64,000 nucleotides of DNA, taken from Lutraria lutraria (taxonomy: Eukaryota; Mollusca; Bivalvia; Venerida; Mactridae). Position numbers and translations under genes: made by a program. Under the pieces are notes generated by a model. That model made no database searches. It saw nothing but the letters and a program-made list of their open reading frames with translations, and was not told the DNA's origin. Where the stretch lies: the NCBI GenBank assembly GCA_964023205.1, contig OZ026833.1, positions 42,377,137 through 42,441,136 of the forward strand, read 5' to 3'. Of the stretch, positions 1 to 10,400 are shown one piece after another; the first letter of the stretch is position 1, and each line of letters opens with the position of its first letter.

Positions 1-1287
1 GGTTCGATAATGAGGTGGATAAATGGAAATATGCAATGCTTGCAATTGATAGTTTAATCCGTTTTCAGTATAATCGCATCATTGATGGCAACCAATGTTG
101 TTACTGATTTAAGGTATCGGACTTGGCTCATATCAAGTTTCACCAATTTATAGATTTATAAACTAAAGCATAATTATATACTAAAATAAACCCATTGTAA
201 AAAGTGCATTGCAAGTGATTTGCAATAAATATTTGCATTTGATTGGTCTTTTTTTATAAACCAATATCGCACGTAATTTACACATTTTTGAAAAACGATT
301 ACTACTCTGTATATAGGAATATATAACAACAAATAGCCTTAAAATGACTATAAATGTATAGTGCAGGGCACCGTGCCTCAGTTTTTTTATCATCCGTTCG
401 TTAGATACTTGAATTTAAAGAAATTCTGAAATTTAATCTTTGTAAATAACGTAAAATATTATGTTACGTTATTTTGGCGGTTTTAGCCAGTCCCGATACG
501 TTAAAGGATTCCTTTCAAGGCCGCATCATTTGTTACATAAATATCGTTTCAATCTCTTTCATGACTCTCCGTTTATGGGATTTGAAAATATCAAATTTCT
601 TGAGCAAATACAATTAGTACCATATAATGGCTGTTATTTAAATGTCAGTGTACGATTTGAAGATATGTTCACAGCAAAGGTCGTTGACACAATTGGCTAC
701 GTGAACGTGAATGCTCACAATCAAATAGAGGAAAGTCAATCTTCACTTCGTAGCACAAGTGTTATTCCTACGTAGTCAGCCACTTTGTGGACTTTTCAAA
801 ACAAAGTGATTTGTAGAGACTAAGGTTGTTTTATTAAACGGTGATCATTGGTTGTCCTAAGTACTCAGTTATGTGTGTATTCGACGGCTTTACCTAGTAT
901 TCTTTTCATTAACTTTGTAACATTTCAAAGATAGCAAACGTACGGATATGACGATGACATTGTGTGGTTAAGTCGGTTGAACGCCAATTTATCAACAATA
1001 TTTCAGTTATATACGGCGGCAGCTTCACCTATCCAGTATCCTGGACTGTATACATAACAATACTGACTTTATCTTCTAAAAACACGGGAATTATTATTCG
1101 AAAGAACGAGATATTATTCAGCCGAAAACAAAACGGATTTTGTGAAGACGAAATAAGATTAACTTTCGTCTTTGCAGTACAAAATTAATGAGTGTAACCA
1201 AATGTCACTAAATATTGGTATCCGGGGATCCCTGAAAAGTTCAAAATGGTTCCCCTTCTTATCAATGTTTTGGTATTCATGTTTCAG
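1..1287. other. Upstream intron sequence of the SLC6 gene
   Basis: No exon was recognised here. The SLC6 TM1-TM2 signature (NVWRFPY-like) is absent from all frames I read, so these 1.3 kb are most likely intron upstream of the TM3 exon. The only recognisable content is a minus-strand SINE fragment near 979-1075. A 104-codon open frame at 461-775 resembles no family I know. Confidence 0.6.
979..1075 (-). repeat. SINE body/tail fragment
   Basis: The reverse complement matches the body shared by the copies near 35.1 kb, 51.9 kb and 55.1 kb, with landmarks 'gtccagga', 'aggtgaa' and 'gccgtatataactgaaata'. The tRNA-like head is missing. Confidence 0.7.
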
Positions 1288-1495
1288 GAATCGGTTTATC
1301 AACATTGATAATCGTATTCTTCCTCAACTGTTACTACAATGTCATCTTGGCTTGGGCTTTCCGTTACATGTTTGCTTCGTTCACCAGCAAACTACCATGG
1401 ACTGATTGTGACTACGATGACTGGGCAACAGAACATTGTACAACGTTTGACGTACCAGCGAAAACAGAGCTGGCAGACAATAGGTGCAATAATGT
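1288..1495 (+). CDS. SLC6 exon: TM3 and start of extracellular loop 2
   Basis: Acceptor 'tgtttcag' precedes 1288 and donor 'gtacgt' follows 1495. The peptide begins [19 protein letters not shown] and includes LPWTDC, the conserved start of loop 2. The first two bases finish a codon from an exon outside the window. Confidence 0.95.
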
Positions 1496-4400
1496 GTACG
1501 TATTGATATTTATTATAATTTGGTATTTACATTATATTAAGTAATTGCATGATCATCTAAAAAAACATTGTAAAACATATAACGGAGCATTATTTCACAC
1601 AAATTATTTATTCAGAAACACAGGGTGCGAGGGTTATTGATGAAAAAACATAACTAGAAATTACATAATAGTTTTACTAAAATATATAACATGGAGCAGT
1701 TCTGAAGTTTTTATCGGGTGCAGAGTTAATAGTTAAACAGTTTATATATTAGACATTGCCTCTGCGTTCTGTACTAACACCAACATGTCCTGCTATCGTT
1801 CCACGCAAGGGATTGATCAATTATAGTCTGGTGGTAATGCGCTGTACTATCATACAATAAGTCCATGATTCAGTAGCCCCATCCAAACTACCTAGTCCAG
1901 CACTGTGTCTATAAAAAAAATATATGTTAATAAAGGTTATATCGTCTTTATTTCAGGTCTGGTATAGAAGCACCAGGAATATTGATTGGTGACACATGTC
2001 AGAACATTACTACAACCCTAGCTGCTAACAGTTCCATAGTGCTTTTCGACCCAAAACTTCACACCACTAAATTACTGGCCTATTATGTCGAACCTGTCAC
2101 TGAATATTGGGAGTAAGTAGGCGAAAACACGGACTTTATGATAAGAAAATGAATAATTTAATTTATGCGTTTTCTGGTATGAACTTAAATATCTATAAGC
2201 ACAATGTCATGGTCACGTATGTCACGTTCTTATAAAAGGTCGTACCTTCTGAGTTCTATAATTATTAAGTTGTTTTCTTTCCTTTAGTGAGCATATAAAA
2301 GATATATAAATATATATAAAACACCGCAAACAGGCATTATTGCATGTATATATTGAACGATATGGTTATAAGCATATTGCAATTACCGAAATAAAACAGA
2401 TGTATTTTTACTGGTATTTGTTAAGGTCCATGAACAAAACGACTCCAGTGGGGTTCAAAACTGAATCCCTTTTAATGCCTTACAACAGCATCTACAACAA
2501 CGCTGCCAATTTAGCTTTGATCAATACAATGATATCACTCAAAACGTATTTAATAATTAATGTCCTTTACGTAAAATTGATACTTATGCTTTCCGTGTTT
2601 ATCCAGGAACAAAGTGTTGGCTATATCTGAAGGAATAGACGATATGGGAACTCCTAAATGGGATATTGTTCTATGTTTGCTCCTCGCTTGGATTGTTGTA
2701 TACGCTTGTATCTGCAAGGGTATCAGATCATCTGGAAGGGTAATTTACTGTTTATGTTAACGCTAAGGTTAAATGGTGACTTCTTCTTAACGAGGTAGTA
2801 AGACCATAGTTATTCTTCTTTGAAGAATTACCGACCATCATCTTTTGTGACCCCGATGGGATATGAACTCACGGAGATGAGGGGCTGGTGATTATCTGTG
2901 ACCATAACCACTTGACCAAGATGGTCCACTGGTTACTATTTGAAGAATATAAATTTAACATTATTTATTATACATACAAAACGAATATTTATATGGGTGG
3001 TCAGGACAACGAGCTAGGTACATTGTAGGACGTTTATGTGTACTAAAAACGTACTGTTCTGATCTAATGTTTATGCCGAAATATTGAGTGTAGGGCTTAA
3101 TTTATGTACAGCAGTTGTTTTTAGGTGATAGTCGTTTATATTAATATCATAATGCAACTAAATCATTGAGTGTCAATGATTAAAATTACGTTAAGAGTTA
3201 CCACGTCACATGCTTATGTCTTTAGATTTTGAGAAGGCCATAGCTTTATCCGTGCAATGTCATAGTGCTATAATACAGTTTTTCTGTTTCACTTTTATGA
3301 AAAAGAAATTTAATTTATAAATGAAACTAAACTTGAATGTGACTTTTTATTTGTTTTCTTCTAGATCAATCTGAAACCAATTACCTTTATCATTTTGCAT
3401 TTTACATTCAAATTCAATTGGTCTATTAAAATTCTAAGTGTACACATTTACAAGTGTATTGCTTTCACCTCAGCAGAATGTAATTATCATATTTTTAAAT
3501 GTGACTTACAGTGAAATAAAAACATAGATACACGTTCTAGCATGTATGATTAAAATGGCCTTCACAGTTTTGGCAACGAGAAATACAATGTAACGCGGTG
3601 GGTTTTTAACAACTAACAATATTTTAGACCAAAATGTACATAAATTTACAAGTTTCTTTCTATTTTCTGTACTCTTAATATTAGGAAACACAAATAAATG
3701 CGAAAAACATAACTGCTATAGTTACGAAAATGCGAACAAGGAAATGAATAATGAAATTCATCCTCGACTTATTTTTGTGAATATAATATACATTTTCTAT
3801 TGCTGTCTTCCTGTAACTTTACATATTGTTTCACAATAGGTCATGTACGTCACCGCCACATCTCCATACATCTTTATGCTTGTCCTGCTTATCCGTAACT
3901 GTTTGTTGGAAGGTGCTGGTGGAGGCATTTTGTACTACATTAAACCAGACTTCGAGAAAATGAAAAATACACAGGTTGGTTATCTATTACTAGTTGTCTA
4001 TTTAAATGAGTATTCCACAATCTCCCTATTTCACAATATCCATTTAATTGAAATACAGTGTAAAAAGAAATGCAAGCCTTAGGTAAATAATAAATATTTT
4101 GCTATGTCCGAGTACAGTCAGTACAAGCTGTATAATTTACCAAAAGGAGACGTTATTGTACAACATAAGATGCAAGAGGTTGTCGAGGGTCGAGTGGTAA
4201 CGCATTTGTCTACTATACGAATGGTCGTGGCTTCGATTCTCGACTCCGCTTTTCAAAATTCTCAGGTACGCTTTTGCAGTGTCCTCATCCCGACTAAAGA
4301 GTAAAAAATGTGCCTAAAATCACAGGAAAAAAATGCGAGGCGTGTTTTGGTGCTTTACAAGACAAAGAACAAGGAAAACTATTCGAAAGGTTAGGAGAAG

Positions 4401-7400
4401 GTATATTAATGCCCGGTTCTCCTGCATCTTATCTCCCATCTTTCTAGGGAGGCTGTGAAATTACCACGAATGGCGGATGGGCCGTTTAAATGATAAATCA
4501 ACATATAATGCGATATTGCATTTATAATTTAATTCTTGACTTAGGTATGGGTCGACGCAGGAACTCAGATCTTCTTCTCATATTCCATTTCACTCGGAGC
4601 TCTCACAGCTTTAGGGAGTTACAACAAGTTCCATCATAATTCATATAGGTAAGTGTCATTTGTTACTGATTAACATTGTGTTTAGACCCAAGCATTTCTG
4701 AAGTGCCACCCTTTCGAATATAGATCTCCGAGGAGGTATATCCACTAAAGTTTCTGTATACAGCACCCGACGAGTTCTATTTACCGAATACAGCTCTTGT
4801 ACTAAATAAAATGCTGTATTCGGAGTAGTTGTTGCTTTTCTTCCGATATAGAATCCCATTATCTAATGCAGTCATATTATAGGGTAATACAGTGCTGATG
4901 GAAAGGGAGAAAACGGTCCTACACGATTTATACTACTCCCAAATTTGAAAAGGGTCCATTGCGATATTAATGTAGTGATTACTTTATAATTTTATTACTG
5001 TTGGTTAAATTTGATTTCAATTTGGTAATTCAAGATTATAATCATACCAGAGCAGGGAATGAAACAACTGATATGTCATATTTGTATGAGTATTCAAACA
5101 TTGAATAAGTGGTCCTTATCAGGCTTTGAGTTGTATAGTTAAGTAAACGGTTCCCTGCACATACATGTTTGCTTTGTAAACTTACTTAATAAGTTACCTA
5201 CCTATCAAGCCTACAAAATATTCGTTGACAAAAAAGTTTAAATTTGCTTCAGCAGTATGTAACTGTTTTTATCTGTGTTTTAAAACATTCCCTCGCTGTT
5301 TTGTATTCTCAACCTCTCTTCTTTGGGAGTAGCAAACTTGTGTTGTTGTTGAGAGGTTGTTGCTCTAAATATTTAAATCGTGCAGAGGGAAAATATAATG
5401 ATTGAATGATTGAAGGGAGGTTGTTGCTCAAGAGAGAGCCGCTTCGGAGATATTGTACTGTACATAGTTGACCACGTTCAATGATTAAAATTAATTTGTT
5501 ATAAAAAACAAACATTTGAATAACAGCTGCTAAATAAGATCAGATAAAACACCCGGTGATAAGATTCTGCTGTTAGGAGGAACATCTTTAAGTTAATCAA
5601 TGAAATCTTATTGTCTGTGTGGCGTTTTCGTATACTTTATGATTAGTTATTATACAGTTATTGACTAGATAGCCATTGGATAAGATGTGATATTCACCGG
5701 CCGAATGCCATATTGACCCAGGCGTAGCATATTTCTGTGCTTATTTCCCATATGATTTTTCGAAAAAATAATGACTTTTAATTCTGGTAAATGAATATTG
5801 ACCTGATTCTATTTTTAGATTGGGAAAGTCCAAAATTTCCACCAGATATCATTTACATCGTTAGATATGAAATGTATGTTAAAGAACGGACCAGGATTCA
5901 TCCCAATCAAATTTTATACATCATATAATAAATGATAAAACTGACTCACCGAACTACTGCCACTTTTTATAGATTAAAAACATTTTCTTTGTATAATACT
6001 TAAAAGTTTTGTACACTTTCAGAGATGCAATTCTGTTCGCATTAGCTAACAGTGGTACAAGTATCTTTGCTGGTTTTATCATTTTCTCAATTCTGGGACA
6101 CATGGCTCATGTACAAGATAAAGACATTGGCGATGTAGCAGAAGCAGGTAAAACTATGTTAAATGCTTTATGTTTCTTGGTGTATTAAAGGCTCTGATAC
6201 CAATCAGGTTAATTATAGCTTGGATACAAAGTTTTTGAATTATTATCCTCCGACATAAGTCTCAGAGTAATAGGAAAAATCATGCACATTTAGATTTTGG
6301 CTTTCAGCGTCACTAGCGAATGACTTTTCAGTAGGTTTAACTCTGTTTTTAACGATATTTCAGTTATATACGGCGGTCAGTTCACCTATATAAATTTTAT
6401 AGTTCGAATACTGAAATTATTTTATCTACATAATATATTTTCAGATGTAAACCAGTTGTTTTCTATTTTACAGGACCTGGTCTTGCATTTATTGCGTATC
6501 CCAAAGCTTTGACATTGTTACCAGGAGCACCTTTTTGGGCAGTTATGTTCTTTTTAATGGTCATCCTGTTAGGACTGGACAGCCAGGTATGATCTCGCCT
6601 ACATACATTTTCTCTTTCATTTACTAAGTATTGTTGTTTTTTCGAGAGGCTTATGAGGACCTTGGTTCTCCCTGATCATATTACTGAAATATATTTTCAC
6701 CCAAGAGCATTTGTCAACATCTCTGATTCACAAAACATGTTACAAAGTAAAGTACCTAGCTGGTTCCTTCTTATTAATAAAAGGAAAACGTCTAGTGTCA
6801 AATATGAAATATGATTGGTTGAGCTAGCTGAAACCAAGAATGCCCACTAAGGGGGCTGACTCTTACGTACGAAATGGAGTTATCTCGGGCAGCTAGTACA
6901 AGTGATGGTAGGATTAACTTTTTACATAAAGGAAGTTATTAAGGACGTGCTTGAAGATTAATACGAAACAAATTGATGTTTCAGAGACGCTCTACTGTCT
7001 AAGGTAGGCAGCTCTGCCAATAGGTCATAGTTCAGCTCTGCCAATAGGTCATAGTTCAGCTCTGTCAATAGGTCATAGTTCAGCTCTGTCAATAGGTCAT
7101 AGTTCAGCTCTGTCAATAGGTCATAGTTCAGCTCTGCCAATAGGTCATAGTTCAGCTCTGTCAATAGGTCATAGTTCAGCTCTGTCAATAGGTCATAGTT
7201 CAGCTCTGTCAATAGGTCATAGTTCAGCTCTGTCAATAGGTCATAGTTCAGCTCTGTCAATAGGTCATAGTTCAGCTCTGTCAATAGGTCATAGTTCAGC
7301 TCTGTCAATAGGTCATAGTTCAGCTCTGCCAATAGGTCATAGTTCAGCTCTGTCAATAGGTCATAGTTCAGCTCTGCCAATAGGTCATAGTTCAGCTCTG

Positions 7401-10400
7401 TCAATAGGTCATAGTTCAGCTCTGTCAATAGGTCATAGTTCAGCTCTGTCAATAGGTCATAGTTCAGCTCTGTCAATAGGTCATAGTTCAGCTCTGCCAA
7501 TAGGTCATAGTTCAGCTCTGTCAATAGGTCATAGTTCAGCTCTGTCAATAGGTCATAGTTCTGCTCTGTCAATAGGTCATAGTTCAGCTCTGTCAATAGG
7601 TCATAGTTCAGCTCTGTCAATAGGTCATAGTTCAGCTCTGTCAATAGGTCATAGTTCTGCTCTGCCAATAGGTCATAGTTCAGCTCTGTCAATAGGTCAT
7701 AGTTCAGCTCTGTCAATAGGTCATAGTTCAGCTCTGTCAATAGGTCATAGTTCAGCTCTGTCAATAGGTCATAGTTCAGCTCTGTCAATAGGTCATAGTT
7801 CAGCTCTGTCAATAGGTCATAGTTCAGCTCTGTCAATAGGTCATAGTTCAGCTCTGTCAATAGGTCATAGTTCAGCTCTGTCAATAGGTCATAGTTCAGC
7901 TCTGCCAATAGGTCATAGTTCAGCTCTGTCAATAGGTCATAGTTCAGCTCTGTCAATAGGTCATAGTTCAGCTCTGTCAATAGGTCATAGTTCAGCTCTG
8001 TCAATAGGTCATAGTTCAGCTCTGCCAATAGGTCATAGTTCAGCTCTGTCAATAGGTCATAGTTCAGCTCTGTCAATAGGTCATAGTTCTGCTCTGTCAA
8101 TAGGTCATAGTTCAGCTCTGTCAATAGGTCATAGTTCAGCTCTGTCAATAGGTCATAGTTCAGCTCTGTCAATAGGTCATAGTTCAGCTCTGTCAATAGG
8201 TCATAGTTCAGCTCTGTCAATAGGTCATAGTTCAGCTCTGTCAATAGGTCATAGTTCAGCTCTGCCAATAGGTCATAGTTCAGCTCTGCCAATAGGTCAT
8301 AGTTCAGCTCTGTCAATAGGTCATAGTTCAGCTCTGTCAATAGGTCATAGTTCAGCTCTGTCAATAGGTCATAGTTCAGCTCTGTCAATAGGTCATAGTT
8401 CAGCTCTGTCAATAGGTCATAGTTCAGCTCTGTCAATAGGTCATAGTTCAGCTCTGTCAATAGGTCATAGTTCAGCTCTGTCAATAGGTCATAGTTCAGC
8501 TCTGCCAATAGGTCATAGTTCAGCTCTGTCAATAGGTCATAGTTCAGCTCTGTCAATAGGTCATAGTTCAGCTCTGTCAATAGGTCATAGTTCAGCTCTG
8601 TCAATAGGTCATAGTTCAGCTCTGCCAATAGGTCATAGTTCAGCTCTGTCAATAGGTCATAGTTCAGCTCTGTCAATAGGTCATAGTTCAGCTCTGTCAA
8701 TAGGTCATAGTTCAGCTCTGTCAATAGGTCATAGTTCAGCTCTGTCAATAGGTCATAGTTCAGCTCTGTCAATAGGTCATAGTTCAGCTCTGTCAATAGG
8801 TCATAGTTCAGCTCTGTCAATAGGTCATAGTTCAGCTCTGCCAATAGGTCATAGTTCAGCTCTGCCAATAGGTCATAGTTCAGCTCTGTCAATAGGTCAT
8901 AGTTCAGCTCTGTCAATAGGTCATAGTTCAGCTCTGTCAATAGGTCATAGTTCAGCTCTGTCAATAGGTCATAGTTCAGCTCTGTCAATAGGTCATAGTT
9001 CAGCTCTGTCAATAGGTCATAGTTCAGCTCTGTCAATAGGTCATAGTTCAGCTCTGTCAATAGGTCATAGTTCAGCTCTGCCAATAGGTCATAGTTCAGT
9101 CTAAAGGATGTTTTCGACAAAATACAATGATTATTAAACGGAGTTTTCTGTTACTACCCAAATAAAGTACTTCCTCTTTAGAGTTTTGGCGAATCTCTTT
9201 TTACGTTTCAGTTTGTTGGCGTTGAAGGTGTCGTTACTGCTATTGTAGATCAGTTCCCTACTTATCTGAGAAAGGGACACAGAAGGGAGATTTTTATTGG
9301 TTTTGTCTGTTGTCTACAGTTCTTGGTAGGCTTGCCAATGGTTTGTCCGGTAAGTAGGCGCTTACATGTACATATAAAATTGACAACACTGACTTTTTGT
9401 CGCATGAATCTATACACTTAGACTGTAGCTCATTATGGCATTCTTAATTACAAATATATTCATGGACATCAAAAAGGATTTCCGTTTTAACCACAATCAC
9501 AAAAAAGAAAAGAGTGCAATGCTACATTGCTCATATTATAACTTAAACATAAACTCAAAGCAAATGATTATTGACAGGTAAAACAATGTTCTTACAATTA
9601 TCAAAATCCAATTAAATGTAAAACAGCGTGTAGTCAATACATTGTTGCATGTGTTGATGCCAAATGCCAAGTTTTCTTTCTTTACATATAGAAGAATTAA
9701 ACCAAACCAAATTCATACTTCATGTTTCGTATGAGTATAGTTCAAAGTGATTAACATTGGAGTTCCCAATGATTCTGAAATGTGTTCATCGTCCCTTTTC
9801 TATCTTTCAGGGAGGCATGTACGTTTTCCAGTTATTTGATTACTACTCAGGCAGCAGAATTATTCTGTTCGTTGCTGCATTTATGTGTGTAGCTGTAGCC
9901 TGGTGTTATGGTAAGAACTTGATGTATTTTACAAATATTACCCCATGTAATAAGGTGTATGTAATATACCATAATTGGTTCACGGGGAGCTAGAACGGGA
10001 TCAAAATAGCAAAATACCACACGCGAATGGTTAAACAACAAAAACGTTATATGTTGCAAACATTTTTTTTAAAGTCCCATTTTTTGAATGTTAAAAACTT
10101 AAAATGAAAATAGGTCGTTTTTAACTAGAAAGATGTCTTGTCAGTGACACTGAATTTTACTTTTGCAATACAAACTTTCCAATTTTTTTCTTTTTGAAGT
10201 ACATATAGAAATGTAGTACAGTATGTTTTAATGATAATGCAAACAAATAAGAAAAAGCACGTGAAAACATGTTTAAATGCAATGTGGCTTATATTTTCCT
10301 ATTATTTTATGTAGGTTTGTATAACTAAATTCAAAAACGACCTTCAAGTCGTTCAAAAATATTGCTGATGGTTAATACAGGTGTTCATATGCATGTGAAT

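Noticed and set aside
461..775. 104-codon plus-strand open frame
   Set aside because: No family resemblance, no splice or phase link to the SLC6 exons, and composition like the surrounding intron.
964..1188. 74-codon open frame as an SLC6 exon
   Set aside because: It overlaps a minus-strand SINE fragment and shows no SLC6 motif.
7011..9099. CRISPR-like array
   Set aside because: Units are head-to-tail without spacers, and the DNA is eukaryotic.
6958..9120. 720-codon minus-strand open frame of NYDLLTEL repeats as a protein gene
   Set aside because: It is a minisatellite whose period is a multiple of three; the plus strand is also stop-free in one frame, and the array is inside an SLC6 intron. 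No flanking domain or splice structure supports coding.
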